Of a DNA stretch of 64,000 nt, positions 8,311-17,586 are shown in pieces. Source of the stretch: Nocardioides sp. (GTDB lineage: Bacteria; Actinomycetota; Actinomycetes; Propionibacteriales; Nocardioidaceae); assembly GCA_020636915.1 (NCBI GenBank), contig JACJWV010000019.1, forward strand, positions 25,446-89,445, read 5' to 3'. Position 1 is the first letter of the stretch. Each line of letters begins with the position of its first letter. Position numbers and translations under genes: made by a program. The notes under the pieces are model-generated. The model saw nothing but the letters and a program-made list of their open reading frames with translations. It did no database searches and was not told the DNA's origin.

Positions 8311-8664
8311 CTAGACGAAGGCGACTGCCAGCACGGCCGCGCCGACGACGACCGCGATCGTCAGCAGGTAGCCCAGCCTGAAGTGCGGTAACGGCTGGTG
8401 CGTCCGCATCGCCCGCTCGACCCGAGCCCACCGGACGAGTGCCATCACGGTCACCAGCCCGCCGAACACCACCAGCAGCACGGCCAGCGTGCTGCGGACC
8501 CACTCGGTGTCCGGGAGGCCGAGCGCGTGCAGCGCGACACCGCCCGCGAGCATCGCCAGGGCGGTGCGCACCCAGGCGAGGAAGGTGCGCTCGTTGGCCA
8601 GGGAGTATCGGGGGTCGGGCTCCTCGCCCTCGCCGTACACCCACCGCGGGTGGCGTTCGGTCAT
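8311..8664 (-). CDS. DUF202/YidH-family membrane protein
   Basis: A 117-aa protein with three predicted membrane helices. The N-terminal EEPDPRYSLANERTFLAWVR is the hallmark of the DUF202 (YidH) family, whose biochemical role is unknown. The ATG at 8664 was preferred because it puts the conserved motif at the usual distance from the N-terminus; a GTG three codons upstream is possible. It is divergent from the thioesterase gene, with only about 23 bp between the starts, so promoters must overlap. Confidence 0.85.
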   Translation of the reverse strand: MTERHPRWVYGEGEEPDPRYSLANERTFLAWVRTALAMLAGGVALHALGLPDTEWVRSTLAVLLVVFGGLVTVMALVRWARVERAMRTHQPLPHFRLGYLLTIAVVVGAAVLAVAFV

Positions 8665-8687
8665 GCCGGTCACTCTAGGGTCGGAGC

Positions 8688-9500
8688 GTGACGTACGAGT
8701 TCGACGGGCACATCGCGGTCACCTGCCGGGACAAGGGCACGTGGTCGGCCGACCTCACTCCGGGCTGGCAGGTCGGCGGGGGGGTGAACGGCGGCTACCT
8801 GCTGGCCGTGATCGGCAACGCGCTGCGACAGACCTTCCCGGACAAGCCCGACCCCATCGCGGTCTCCGCCTACTACCTCTCGGCGACGGCTCCGGGTCCC
8901 GCGACGATCAGCGTCGACGTGCGCCGCGACGGCGGCAGCGTCGCGACCGCCGCCGCGGACCTGCGTCAGGGCGAGGACGCGCGGATCACCGCGCTGGCGA
9001 CGTACGGCGACCTCGCCCGGCTCGGCGACGACGTCCGGACGACCGCGGAGGAGCCCGTCCTGCCACCGCCGGACGAGTGCGTCGCGAACACCATGGCGCC
9101 GCCGGAGGTGCGCGCGATCGCGCCGCTGATGGACCGCTTCGACATGCGCTTCCACCCCGACCACATCGGGTGGACGATCGGCCGGCCGAGCGGCCAGGGG
9201 GTGCTCAGCGCGTGGTTCCGGCTCGTCGACGGGCGCGAGCCCGACCCGGTGTCGCTGCTGATGGTGGTCGACGCGCTGCCGCCGGTGACCTTCGACCTCG
9301 GGATGATGGGCTGGGCGCCGACCCTCGAGCTGACCGCGCACGTCCGGGCGCGGCCCGCGCCCGGCTGGCTCAAGGTCCGCCACGCCACCCGCAACATGGC
9401 CGGCGGGATGTTCGAGGAGGACTGCGAGGTCTGGGACTCCGCCGGGCGGCTGGTCGCCCAGAGCCGGCAGCTGGCCCGCCAGCCCCGGCCCGTCGGCTAG
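8688..9500 (+). CDS. Thioesterase-family (TesB-like double hot-dog) protein
   Basis: A 270-aa protein with the size and motifs of actinobacterial acyl-CoA thioesterase-like double hot-dog proteins. The N-terminal half has GWQVGGGVNGGYLLAVIGNA (the hot-dog helix region) and PIAVSAYYLSATAPGPATIS. The C-terminal half has SLLMVVDALPPVTFDLG and WLKVRHATRNMAGGMFEEDC. It probably hydrolyses a CoA thioester in lipid metabolism; the substrate is unknown. The start is GTG. Its stop codon overlaps the stop of the convergent XRE-type gene by four bases. Confidence 0.8.
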   Translation: MTYEFDGHIAVTCRDKGTWSADLTPGWQVGGGVNGGYLLAVIGNALRQTFPDKPDPIAVSAYYLSATAPGPATISVDVRRDGGSVATAAADLRQGEDARITALATYGDLARLGDDVRTTAEEPVLPPPDECVANTMAPPEVRAIAPLMDRFDMRFHPDHIGWTIGRPSGQGVLSAWFRLVDGREPDPVSLLMVVDALPPVTFDLGMMGWAPTLELTAHVRARPAPGWLKVRHATRNMAGGMFEEDCEVWDSAGRLVAQSRQLARQPRPVG

Positions 9501-11113
9501 GCCGGACGGACGCGGAGGACGTCCTCGTCCTGGATCGCGCCGCCCTGCCGCTGCCACCAGGCCGCGGCGAAGTGCACCTCGGGGTCCTCGTCGGTCGCGA
9601 GGTCGGCGAGCTCGGCCGCCCCGGCCATCCCGACGGCGAACAGGGTGGCGTGTCGCTCGAGCGAGCGCGAGCTGTCGAAGCGCTCGAGCACCGACCGGCG
9701 CTGCTCGGGCGTCAGCGTGCCGCCGAGCCCGACGTTGACGAGGGCGCGCGCCCGCACCGACGGCCGCTTCTCCTCGGCCGCGCACCCGACCACCTGGTCA
9801 CGCCGTCCGCCGTCGCCGACCCGCATCAGGACGGTCCAGGCTCGCGCGGCGAACAGGTCGTTGGCGTCGCTCGCGAGCTCCAGGAGGTGCCGCGCCGCGG
9901 CCGGAGCGTACGGCGACGCCGCGAGGAGCAACGCCGCGTGGTGCCGCCGCGGCTTGTGGGAGTGGAAGAGCGCCTCGCGCAGCAGCCGGCGCAGCATCAG
10001 GTCCGGCTCCTGTGCCTGGTGGGTCAGCGTGTCCGCCTGCACCGCCGGCGCGAGGTCGGCCACCAGGGAGGCCGCTCGGGCGGGGGCGATCATCTCGTCG
10101 GTCTGCCGGGCGTCGGCGACCAGGTGGTGGGCGCGCCGGGTGCGGAGGGCATGGGCGATCCGCTCCCAGGACTCCTCGGGGAGGCGGACCGCAAGGTCGA
10201 AGGAGTCGAGGCGGCCGTCGAGGGACTCCCCGCGCCGCAGCGCGCCGACGACGTGGGACTCGAGCCGGGGGAGCGCGTCGGGGCCGAAGTGGCCACGGGC
10301 GAGCTTGACCGCCGCGACCGAGGACGCCGCCCGGCGCAGATACTTGTTCTCGCTGTCGGCGGTGAGCATCCGGAGCGTCAGTTCCGCGGCCGCGGGGTCG
10401 GCGACCTCGCCGAGCAGGTTGAGCACCGGGGCGACGACCTGGGTGTGCGGGTCGGTGACGAAGCGGCCGACCGCCATCACGAGGTGCCGCCGCGCGTTGG
10501 GGTGCCGCACGAATCGGGCCGCGGCCTCGTAGCGGCGGACGTAGGAGAGTCCGACGGCCGAGCCGAGCTCGCTGATCAGCTGGTGGGTCAGCTGCGCCCA
10601 CTCCCGCTCGCGGAGGAAGACCCGGTCGTAGCGGTTGAGCTCCTCGCCGAGCCGCAGCCAGTGCGCCCCGGTCGCGGCGCCGAGCTCTGCCCGGTCGACG
10701 AGGCTCTCGATCTCATGGTTCTGAAGCGGTTCCTCCCGCACGGGTGAGCGGCGGGTGGGCTGCTCGGGGGCGAATGCCCTCAGCAGGCCGTCGGTGACGG
10801 CGGTCAGGGCCCCCTCGGGCAGCCCGAGCACCAGCTCGTACGTCGCGATCACCTGGTTGGGCAGCGTGTGCATCCCCGACTCCCACCGCGACACCCGCGG
10901 CGCATCGACCGGCACACCGCGCTCCTTGAGCGCAGCGATGAACCCGTCGCGGCGGGCGAGCTCCGGATTCGGCCCGAAGACGCGGGCGGCCGTCACGAGC
11001 CAGGCGACCCGCTGGTCGCAGCCGACCCGCCTCGACGCGATGGGATTCGGTTCGTCGGGCAGGCGTTGCGGCCGGCCGCGCCGTCGCGGCGATGGTGGCG
11101 TCTGCTCCCCCAA
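9497..11113 (-). CDS. XRE-type HTH protein with long helical-repeat region
   Basis: A 538-aa protein if translation begins at a TTG preceded by GGGGGATC; other starts are possible and would extend into the upstream promoter. An N-terminal Cro/CI-type helix-turn-helix lies around residues 45-100 (LKERGVPVDAPRVSRWESGM, ATYELVLGLPEGAL). The remaining 430 aa are alpha-helical with repeated two-helix units rich in Ala/Leu/Arg, resembling HEAT/TPR-like scaffolds (DPAAAELTLRMLTADSENKY, ARHLLELASDANDLFAARAW, DPEVHFAAAWW). It may be a cytoplasmic regulator with a peptide- or protein-sensing scaffold. It reads away from the 1136-aa surface protein, so it could regulate that gene; this is inference. Confidence 0.65.
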   Translation of the reverse strand: MGEQTPPSPRRRGRPQRLPDEPNPIASRRVGCDQRVAWLVTAARVFGPNPELARRDGFIAALKERGVPVDAPRVSRWESGMHTLPNQVIATYELVLGLPEGALTAVTDGLLRAFAPEQPTRRSPVREEPLQNHEIESLVDRAELGAATGAHWLRLGEELNRYDRVFLREREWAQLTHQLISELGSAVGLSYVRRYEAAARFVRHPNARRHLVMAVGRFVTDPHTQVVAPVLNLLGEVADPAAAELTLRMLTADSENKYLRRAASSVAAVKLARGHFGPDALPRLESHVVGALRRGESLDGRLDSFDLAVRLPEESWERIAHALRTRRAHHLVADARQTDEMIAPARAASLVADLAPAVQADTLTHQAQEPDLMLRRLLREALFHSHKPRRHHAALLLAASPYAPAAARHLLELASDANDLFAARAWTVLMRVGDGGRRDQVVGCAAEEKRPSVRARALVNVGLGGTLTPEQRRSVLERFDSSRSLERHATLFAVGMAGAAELADLATDEDPEVHFAAAWWQRQGGAIQDEDVLRVRPA

Positions 11114-11172
11114 GATGATCCCCCGATCCGTGGACGCCGTCCTACTTCGGTCCGAGCACCCACAGCCATTTA

Positions 11173-11197
11173 TTGCAGGTTTGTGTGATCGCTGCAA
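11173..11197. promoter_or_regulatory. Possible operator in AT-richer intergenic region
   Basis: TTGCAG and CTGCAA form an interrupted palindrome within a locally AT-richer stretch between the divergent XRE-type gene and the second giant surface protein. The arms are short (6 bp), so this is only a candidate regulator-binding site. Further imperfect palindromes lie at about 11240-11263 and 11290-11308. Confidence 0.3.
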
Positions 11198-11333
11198 CAA
11201 GAACGCAGCAACCCGACCCCGGGCCCTAACGTCCGAATCGACTCCGGATCCGAGATCGGAGTCACACGGGACTCTCGGGTCCCATGTTGTGGCCAGGCGC
11301 GGTCTGGCCCTTTCACTCCGGAAGGAACGAAGC

Positions 11334-14300
11334 ATGATGAGCAGCGGCATGAAGCGGGGGTTGGCACTCAGTGCTGTCTCCGCTCTGGCGTTTGCGGGGC
11401 TCGCACTGAGTCCGGCGAATGCGCAGACGATTGACGTCACCCAGAACACCACTGGGCCGACGCTCTACACCCCCACCGCCACCGGTGAGTACTCCACCAA
11501 GGTCGACGGCAACGGCAACACCACCGTGACCCTGCTGGCCACGGCCGGCAAGACCATCGGCGGCCAGACGGTCAACACGATCCGCTTCTGGACGCCCGCC
11601 AACCCCGCGCTGCTCGACGTCCACGTTCCCGTGGTCGCCGGCGTGGCCTCCTACCAGTGGGCTGCCCCGGCCAACGTCGGTGCCGCTGTCCAGGTCAGGG
11701 CAGACGCCGAGGCTGCAGGGAACCTGTCCCTCGGCTTCGACACCCAGAACGTCGACACCACCAGCCCCAACGCCAATCAGTCGGTGAGCATCCACGGTGC
11801 GAACCGCGACAAGATGGGCCTGTACTTCATGGGTGGCGCGTGGACCGGCGCCGTGACCGGCAAGACCGGCACCGGTGCTGCTCCTGCCGTGAACGTGGCC
11901 GGCCCCGGCACTGCCAGCGCCGGCGCGACCTCGCTCACGTCGGGCCCCGACAGCAACGGCCTCTCGTCGTACCTGTCGATCCTCACGGTCAACCCCGACA
12001 ACCTGCACTCCGTGAGCAGCGCTGACGACGGCAATCCGACCGACGACCTGGTGGTCACGGCCGACAACGGCCAGGACGCCGACGGCCGAGTGTTCTCGGT
12101 GTACCACCAGCTCATCCCCAACGGTGGCGCGACTGCAGCCGTGCGGGCTGGCTCGACCGCCAACGTCTTCGGCAGCGTTCCGGACAGCTACAACGCCGAC
12201 GACGCGAACCCGGCCAACGACCGCACCTTCTACAACGTCAAGGTCGTTGACCAGTTCGGTGCGCCGATCGTCGGCGTGCCTGTCTACGAGGCCAACGCGA
12301 ACGGCACCGCGAACGGCGCCAACGTCGGTGCGATCATCGACCCCGCCGCTCCCAACGCGAGCAACTTCGCCAACGGGACCACCGCCGCCGACGGCATCGT
12401 GCAGGTCCGTCTCGACGAGGGCACGATGGACGGTCCGGGCGATCTGGACCCGGCATCCGGTGTGCAGGCGACCTTCTACGTCGTCGACAGCAACGGGAAC
12501 GGCACCTTCGAGAACGGCGTCGACTACCTGCTGAAGGTCAGCCAGACCAACCTCCCGTCGGCTCCGGCGTCGATCCAGATGACCAACGACCTCGGCACCG
12601 CGATGGACGACGACGAGACCAGCCCGTTCCACGTCAAGGTGCTCGACGCCGACGGCAACGGCATCAACAACAGCGCGGTGAACGTCCTCGTCACGGTCAA
12701 GGACGCGACCACGGGTGCGACGCTGAGCGCCACCAACCAGCTTGGTGTCACCAACAGCAGCGGCGTCTACAACACCACCCTGTCGCTGGCCGCCTTCGAC
12801 GACCAGCACATCTTCGTGACGGTCAAGGCGTCGACGACCAACGGGGTCAGCTCGACCTTCGATCTCGAGGGCGACCGTTCCCAGGTCGTCTGGAAGCCCA
12901 GCCACATCCAGGGCGCCGTGGGCAGCCAGGTCGAGGCCAAGGGCGTGCTGCAGCTCCCGAGCGGTAAGACGCTCAAGGGCCGCACGATCGCTCTCAACCT
13001 GACCCCGGGCATTGGTGCTCCGGCGGACGCACGCTTCCCGACGGCTACGCAGCCGACCGGCACCGTGGCGGGCACTCCCACCACGGCGACGGCGACCACG
13101 CAGGACGCTGGCAAGTTCAGCGTCTTCCTGAAGGACGGCGCCACCACCGGTCAGGAGCTGAACGACCAGATCGCGGCGACCTCGCCGGGTCTCGAGATCA
13201 CCAGCGACTACCCGGGTGGTTACCCGACCAACATCGAGAGGGTCGACTTCCTTCGGAACTTCACCGTGAGCAAGGTCGAGATCCGCAACTACGACGACGA
13301 CAGCCTTGACTCGCTGTGGTCGCCGTTCGCGGGCGACGATGACCTCCAGCCGGGCAAGCTCGGCCTCGGATACGTCCAGGCCTACAACTCCGACAACGTG
13401 GAGCTCGTCAACGTCGACGTTCCGGTGAAGATCAACGAGGGCAACTTCGTCAACCCGGCCAACCTCTTCGACCCGGCTGCCGTTGTGGGTGGCAAGGTCG
13501 GTGAGTGGAGCGACGCAGGTAAGTCGGTCACGGTCAACACCGGTGACGGTAACGACGGTGCCTTCGTCATCAACATCGAGCGCAACGCTGGCTTCGATGA
13601 CAACGGTCTGGTCGCGGACAAGGTGGTCGCCGGTAGCGGCAACGCCTCGTTCGAGTACGACTTCAACTGGAACACCATGGACGTCCCGCTGAACAGCGGT
13701 TCGTACTCGGTGGAGCTCGCTCCGCAGGACGAGCAGGAGTCCAGCATCCTGCCGAAGGCACGCGCTGGTCACTCCGAGGCCTGGAGCTTCGACGGCACCG
13801 GCCAGCAGGTGTTCTACAACGTCACGGCGACCGACCAGTTCGGCAACCGGACGCAGCAGCCGCTGACTGTCTCGGACGACTCGCCCGTGGCGGACTTCAT
13901 CTCCGGCACTGGTTTCGAGACGCAGTACACGCTGGACGACTACGCCATCACGGCGTTCTCGCCGAGCACCGCGAACCAGTCGCTCGAGGTCGAGCTGGAC
14001 AACCAGACCACGACGGTCTACAGCGACAACCCGTTCGACAGCTCGTTCGACCCGTCCGACCCGATCACGATCTGGACGCTGCTGAACTTCTACGACCAGC
14101 CGTCGGCTGACATCCAGAAGGACACGGCTCCGATCAACTGGTACACGCTGGACTACGATGCCTCGACGTTCACGCTGAGCCACGAGGGTGCGGACACGGT
14201 TCCGGCCGGCACCCAGATCACGAACACCCTGACGGCCACCGACCAGGAGGGCCAGAAGATCGCGGGCGTTCCGGTCGGCTTCCTCCGTGTCGGTCCGTCG

Positions 14301-14744
14301 GACGACGGTGACAGCGACGGGAACCCGGGCGACTACACCAACGAGAACGGTGAGGCGTTCTACGACTGGGCCGGCAACGAGGCTGGTCTGGCCGACGTGA
14401 CCGCGGTGATCTACAACGACAACGAGGTTCGCCAGTTCGTCGTTGGTCCTGACAAGCTCACCTTCACCGGCGAGCAGAAGGTGGGCATCAACCTGATGGT
14501 CACCGGGCGCTCGGACGGCAACAAGGACGTCGTCAAGGTCAACGCGGACTCTGTGGCCACCGGTGCGATGGCTGTCGTGAAGCGGGGAGGCGAGGTTATC
14601 CGTAGCCACCGTCTCAACTCTGACGGCGACTGGAACTTCCGGATCACCGACCACAACGGCAACAAGAAGATCACCAAGTACCGCGTGGTGGTCGCGGAGA
14701 CCGCTTCGACCCTCCAGGCGTCCAAGCGCCTCGAGCAGAAGTAA
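11334..14744 (+). CDS. Second giant secreted Ig-like surface protein
   Basis: A 1136-aa protein beginning MMSSGMKRGLALSAVSALAF with a signal peptide ending near PANAQ. GGAAGGA sits at ideal spacing before the ATG. The chain is acidic, beta-rich and made of Ig-like modules (FYNVKVVDQFGAPIVGVPVY, NVTATDQFGNRTQQPLTVSD). It is paralogous to the 989-aa protein, sharing an AGFDDNGL motif, a VSDDSPVADF motif and a C-terminal block (VVKVNADSVATGAMAVVKRG). No sorting motif or membrane anchor is seen. Its codon usage is slightly less GC-extreme than its neighbours, as is often the case for abundant secreted proteins. An S-layer-like role is inferred. Confidence 0.8.
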   Translation: MMSSGMKRGLALSAVSALAFAGLALSPANAQTIDVTQNTTGPTLYTPTATGEYSTKVDGNGNTTVTLLATAGKTIGGQTVNTIRFWTPANPALLDVHVPVVAGVASYQWAAPANVGAAVQVRADAEAAGNLSLGFDTQNVDTTSPNANQSVSIHGANRDKMGLYFMGGAWTGAVTGKTGTGAAPAVNVAGPGTASAGATSLTSGPDSNGLSSYLSILTVNPDNLHSVSSADDGNPTDDLVVTADNGQDADGRVFSVYHQLIPNGGATAAVRAGSTANVFGSVPDSYNADDANPANDRTFYNVKVVDQFGAPIVGVPVYEANANGTANGANVGAIIDPAAPNASNFANGTTAADGIVQVRLDEGTMDGPGDLDPASGVQATFYVVDSNGNGTFENGVDYLLKVSQTNLPSAPASIQMTNDLGTAMDDDETSPFHVKVLDADGNGINNSAVNVLVTVKDATTGATLSATNQLGVTNSSGVYNTTLSLAAFDDQHIFVTVKASTTNGVSSTFDLEGDRSQVVWKPSHIQGAVGSQVEAKGVLQLPSGKTLKGRTIALNLTPGIGAPADARFPTATQPTGTVAGTPTTATATTQDAGKFSVFLKDGATTGQELNDQIAATSPGLEITSDYPGGYPTNIERVDFLRNFTVSKVEIRNYDDDSLDSLWSPFAGDDDLQPGKLGLGYVQAYNSDNVELVNVDVPVKINEGNFVNPANLFDPAAVVGGKVGEWSDAGKSVTVNTGDGNDGAFVINIERNAGFDDNGLVADKVVAGSGNASFEYDFNWNTMDVPLNSGSYSVELAPQDEQESSILPKARAGHSEAWSFDGTGQQVFYNVTATDQFGNRTQQPLTVSDDSPVADFISGTGFETQYTLDDYAITAFSPSTANQSLEVELDNQTTTVYSDNPFDSSFDPSDPITIWTLLNFYDQPSADIQKDTAPINWYTLDYDASTFTLSHEGADTVPAGTQITNTLTATDQEGQKIAGVPVGFLRVGPSDDGDSDGNPGDYTNENGEAFYDWAGNEAGLADVTAVIYNDNEVRQFVVGPDKLTFTGEQKVGINLMVTGRSDGNKDVVKVNADSVATGAMAVVKRGGEVIRSHRLNSDGDWNFRITDHNGNKKITKYRVVVAETASTLQASKRLEQK

Positions 14745-14770
14745 GCGGTTGCCGTAGCTGACGGGTGAAC

Positions 14771-14809
14771 CCTCGGGGTGGTCTACCGGATTGACGGACC
14801 ACCCCGAGG
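14771..14809. terminator. Hairpin terminator after surface protein
   Basis: A 13-bp stem, CCTCGGGGTGGTC with GACCACCCCGAGG, lies 26 bp past the stop of the 1136-aa surface protein. A second G-rich hairpin (GGGGGAGCTCCCC) follows immediately. Confidence 0.75.
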
Positions 14810-14883
14810 GGGAGCTCCCCTTCGGGGGCGCTGCTCCCGCAACCCCCGGACACAACTGAACGACCAAGTCGGGACACACAGAC

Positions 14884-14934
14884 GCGGTCCGGGCCATTCT
14901 CTGTTTGCCGCTGCGCGAGAATGGTCCGGACCGC
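14884..14934. repeat. 18-bp-arm inverted repeat
   Basis: Arms GCGGTCCGGGCCATTCTC and GAGAATGGTCCGGACCGC (one mismatch) enclose 15 bases in the gap between the surface-protein gene and the convergent 288-aa gene. Its size resembles the other palindromic elements in this window. It may be a second terminator or a dispersed element. The rest of this 320-bp gap holds only hairpins. Confidence 0.6.
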
Positions 14935-14972
14935 CTGTCCCACCCTAGGGCATCCGGTCAGGAAGTCCCGGT

Positions 14973-15002
14973 AAGAGGCGCCACCGTCAGGTGGCGCCTC
15001 TT
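14973..15002. terminator. Bidirectional hairpin terminator
   Basis: A perfect 13-bp stem, AAGAGGCGCCACC / GGTGGCGCCTCTT, has a GTCA loop. It lies about 60 bp past the stop of the minus-strand 288-aa gene and can serve both convergent transcripts. Confidence 0.8.
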
Positions 15003-15063
15003 CGGCGTTTCTGGGGCGTCTCGAGATGGGCGCAGAGCGCCCTCCGCAACCACCGTGGCATCC

Positions 15064-15930
15064 TCAGCCGAAGCGGGAGCGCCGGACGGCGACCAGCCAG
15101 CGCCGGTGCGGGTGCTCCGTGACCGTCCAGAGCAGGTCGCGGCCGTCGTCGTACGCGAGGTCCTCGCACCCCATCGGCACCGCCCACGGGTGCTCGCGCA
15201 GGGCGCCGGCCGGGCCGCTCCAGATCGAACCGGGCGTGCGGGGCCCGTGCGAGGCGGTGACGTACCACCGCTCGCCGACGCGGACGGCGCCCTGCGCTCG
15301 CTGCACGCCACCGTCGTGGACCTCCACCGGCCCACCGTCGGGCGCGACGTGGCCGAGCCTTCGCGTCCCGCCTCTGGTGTCGTACTCCCCGATGACCAGT
15401 CCGTCGCCGACATGGGCGGCGAAGGAGAACCGGAACGGTTCGGAGGGCTCGAGCAGGAAGCGCACCGGCAGCAGGTAGCCGTTCGGGCCGCGGACCACGT
15501 CGCGGGTGTCGCACACCCAGAGCCCGGCGGTGGTCGCGGCGACGTACAGCCGGTCGCCGTGCCAGGCGATGCCGCCGGCGTGGATGGGCAGCGGCTCGAA
15601 GCTGTCGTCGGTGGGGACGACCAGCGTCACGTGTCGGTAGCGGCGGGCGTCCAGGTCGAGGAAGGACACCCGAGACCCTCGGGCCCGCGCGTACCAGGAG
15701 ACCGCGACGCGGCGGCCCACGACGGAGACTCCCTGCGGCCACCAACCCCGGTCGGCCCGGTCGGCCCGATCCCACGTCCAGGCCCGGTGCCGCGTCAGGC
15801 ACGGCGCGACCGTGCGCCGCAGCCGCCGGTCGAGGTCGCCGAGGACGGCGTCGAGACCGACCCGGCCGCCGTACCGCGATGCGAGAGCGTCGATCTCCGC
15901 GGCGAGCTCGGGGGTCGGCGTCAGGTGCAC
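15064..15930 (-). CDS. Conserved-looking cytoplasmic protein, beta-propeller-like
   Basis: A 288-aa protein that starts with GTG and has no signal peptide. After a short helical N-terminus (ELAAEIDALASRYGGRVGLD) it contains recurring beta-strand units of about 45 residues with Trp/Gly turns (HAGGIAWHGDRLYVAATTAG, AAHVGDGLVIGEYDTRGG, RVGERWYVTASHGPRTPG, CEDLAYDDGRDLLWTVTEHP). This suggests a beta-propeller. No catalytic motif is visible and I do not recognise the family. It is divergent from the Nudix gene, with only about 23 bp between the starts. Confidence 0.7.
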   Translation of the reverse strand: MHLTPTPELAAEIDALASRYGGRVGLDAVLGDLDRRLRRTVAPCLTRHRAWTWDRADRADRGWWPQGVSVVGRRVAVSWYARARGSRVSFLDLDARRYRHVTLVVPTDDSFEPLPIHAGGIAWHGDRLYVAATTAGLWVCDTRDVVRGPNGYLLPVRFLLEPSEPFRFSFAAHVGDGLVIGEYDTRGGTRRLGHVAPDGGPVEVHDGGVQRAQGAVRVGERWYVTASHGPRTPGSIWSGPAGALREHPWAVPMGCEDLAYDDGRDLLWTVTEHPHRRWLVAVRRSRFG

Positions 15931-15953
15931 CCCCAGAACGGTAGCGTCGTGGG

Positions 15954-16337
15954 GTGGCCAGCGTCGTCAGCGTCGTCGGGGCCGCGATCGTCCGGGACGG
16001 CCGGGTGCTCGCCGCCCGGCGGACGGCGCCGCCCGCGACCGCCGGCCGGTGGGAGCTCCCCGGCGGCAAGGTCGAGCCGGGGGAGACCCCCGAGGCGGCG
16101 CTGGTCCGTGAGGTCGCCGAGGAGCTCGGCTGCACGATCGCGGTCACCGGCTGGCTGCCCGGCGAGGTGGCGATCGGGGCGCGGCACGTGCTGACCGTCG
16201 CGCTCGCGGACCTGGTTGACGGCGAGCCGCGGCCGCACGAGCACGACGCGGTGCGCTGGCTGGCTGCCGACGAGCTCGGCTCGGTCGACTGGCTGGAGCC
16301 GGACCGTCCCTTCCTGGCCCACCTGGCGCTGGGATGA
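15954..16337 (+). CDS. Nudix hydrolase (MutT-like)
   Basis: A 127-aa protein of MutT size. The Nudix box is complete: GGKVEPGETPEAALVREVAE followed by ELG (residues about 37-59), including the metal-binding REVAEELG. The motif GRWELPGGK is typical of 8-oxo-dGTP or CTP pyrophosphohydrolases (MutT/NudG group), which clean oxidised nucleotides from the pool. The start is GTG. It is followed 7 bp later by a small acidic protein gene, so the two are probably co-transcribed. Confidence 0.88.
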   Translation: MASVVSVVGAAIVRDGRVLAARRTAPPATAGRWELPGGKVEPGETPEAALVREVAEELGCTIAVTGWLPGEVAIGARHVLTVALADLVDGEPRPHEHDAVRWLAADELGSVDWLEPDRPFLAHLALG

Positions 16338-16344
16338 TGGCCCC

Positions 16345-16623
16345 GTGCGCGGCATCTTCTTCGACGAGGACGACGCCCGGGCAGTGGTCGCCCGGCTCGG
16401 CGCGGACGGCTACGACGCGCAGCTCGAGCGCGAACGGCTCGCCGGCGAGGACGACGACGAGGACCACCCCTGGGCGGTCCTGACCGACGCCCCGGAGCCG
16501 GTCCTCGAGCTGCTGGTCGACGCGTACGACGGGTGGCTGGACGTCGAGGAGGAAGCGCCGGCGAGCCCGCCGCTGGACCTGCCTGCGGCCCCGCGGAAGA
16601 TCAAGCGCCCCTCCGGTGGTTGA
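16345..16623 (+). CDS. Small acidic protein of unknown function
   Basis: A 92-aa protein beginning VRGIFFDEDDARAVVARLGA. It is strongly acidic in the first 75 residues (AGEDDDEDHPW, LDVEEEAP) and ends in a basic Lys/Arg tail (PRKIKRPSGG). The pattern DEDDARAVVARLGADGYDAQ followed by WAVLTDAPE suggests a small alpha/beta fold that holds short side-chain contacts, but no family is recognised. The GTG start was chosen because it lies 7 bp after the Nudix stop; an upstream in-frame start would overlap the Nudix gene. Confidence 0.7.
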   Translation: MRGIFFDEDDARAVVARLGADGYDAQLERERLAGEDDDEDHPWAVLTDAPEPVLELLVDAYDGWLDVEEEAPASPPLDLPAAPRKIKRPSGG

Positions 16624-16665
16624 GCTGACGACAGCACTGTCCCTCCTCGCTCCTAGGATCGCCCC

Positions 16666-17574
16666 ATGACCGCAGACCAGCGACTCCTCCTCGTGCACGC
16701 GCACCCCGACGACGAGACGATCGGCCAGGGCGCGACGATGGCGAAGTACGTCGCGGAGGGGCGCTCGGTCACGCTCGTCACCTGCACCGGCGGCGAGATG
16801 GGCGAGATCCTGGTCCCCGAGCTCGAGCACCTCGCCGCGGACCGCGAGGACGGCCTCGGCGGGCACCGCCGCGACGAGCTGGCCGCGGCGATGAAGGAGC
16901 TCGGTGTCACCGACCACCGCTACCTCGGCGGGTTCGGCACCTACCGCGACAGCGGCATGAAGTGGCACGAGGACGGTCACGCCGTCGCCGCCGACGACAT
17001 CCACGAGAACGCCTTCTGGCACGCCGACCTCACCGAGGCGGCCAACCACCTCGTGGCGGTCATCCGGGAGGTCCGGCCGCAGGTGCTGGTCACCTACGAC
17101 CAGTTCGGCGGCTACGGCCACCCCGACCACATCCAGGCACACCGCGTGGCGACCTATGCGACCTCGCTGGCCGCCGTGCCGTCGTACCGCAAGGACCTCG
17201 GCGAGGCCTGGGACATCCCCAAGATCTACTGGGGAGCGATGTCGGAGAGCCGGATGCGCGCGGGGCTGCGGGCGCTGCGCGAGGCCGGCGACACGACGTC
17301 CTTCGAGGGCATGGACCCCGACGGCCCGCTGCCGCACTTCGTCACCGCCGACGAGGACCTCGCCGCCGTGGTCGACGCGACGGCGTACGTCGACCGGAAG
17401 ATGGCCGCGATGCGCGCCCACGCGACCCAGATCTCGCTGGACGGCCCGTTCTTCGCCCTCTCCAACAACCAGGGCGACGTGGCGTGGGGAATGGAGTTCT
17501 TCCGGATCGCCAGAGGCCGGCAGGGCGAGGTCAACGAGGACGGTCTCGAGACCGACCTGTTCGCCGGGCTCTGA
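16666..17574 (+). CDS. mshB: GlcNAc-Ins deacetylase, mycothiol biosynthesis
   Basis: A 302-aa PIG-L/LmbE-family zinc deacetylase. The zinc motif AHPDDE is at residues 12-17 and the third ligand region GYGHPDHIQAH is near residue 147. GGEMGEILVPE and QISLDGPFFALSNNQG match MshB, which removes the acetyl group from GlcNAc-inositol in the second enzymatic stage of mycothiol synthesis. Mycothiol conjugate amidase (Mca) is a close homologue, but the length (about 300 aa) and the following small membrane gene favour MshB. The start ATG is well placed. Confidence 0.9.
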   Translation: MTADQRLLLVHAHPDDETIGQGATMAKYVAEGRSVTLVTCTGGEMGEILVPELEHLAADREDGLGGHRRDELAAAMKELGVTDHRYLGGFGTYRDSGMKWHEDGHAVAADDIHENAFWHADLTEAANHLVAVIREVRPQVLVTYDQFGGYGHPDHIQAHRVATYATSLAAVPSYRKDLGEAWDIPKIYWGAMSESRMRAGLRALREAGDTTSFEGMDPDGPLPHFVTADEDLAAVVDATAYVDRKMAAMRAHATQISLDGPFFALSNNQGDVAWGMEFFRIARGRQGEVNEDGLETDLFAGL

Positions 17575-17586
17575 CGGTCCGCGCCC

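Noticed and set aside
11313..14897. Long minus-strand open frame antisense to the second surface protein
   Set aside because: Same GC artefact; low-complexity translation and no start signals.
17544..17561. GGTCTCGAGACCGACC at the end of mshB considered as another REP-like copy
   Set aside because: Only about 12 bases match and they encode conserved-looking protein sequence (GLETDL); probably chance.
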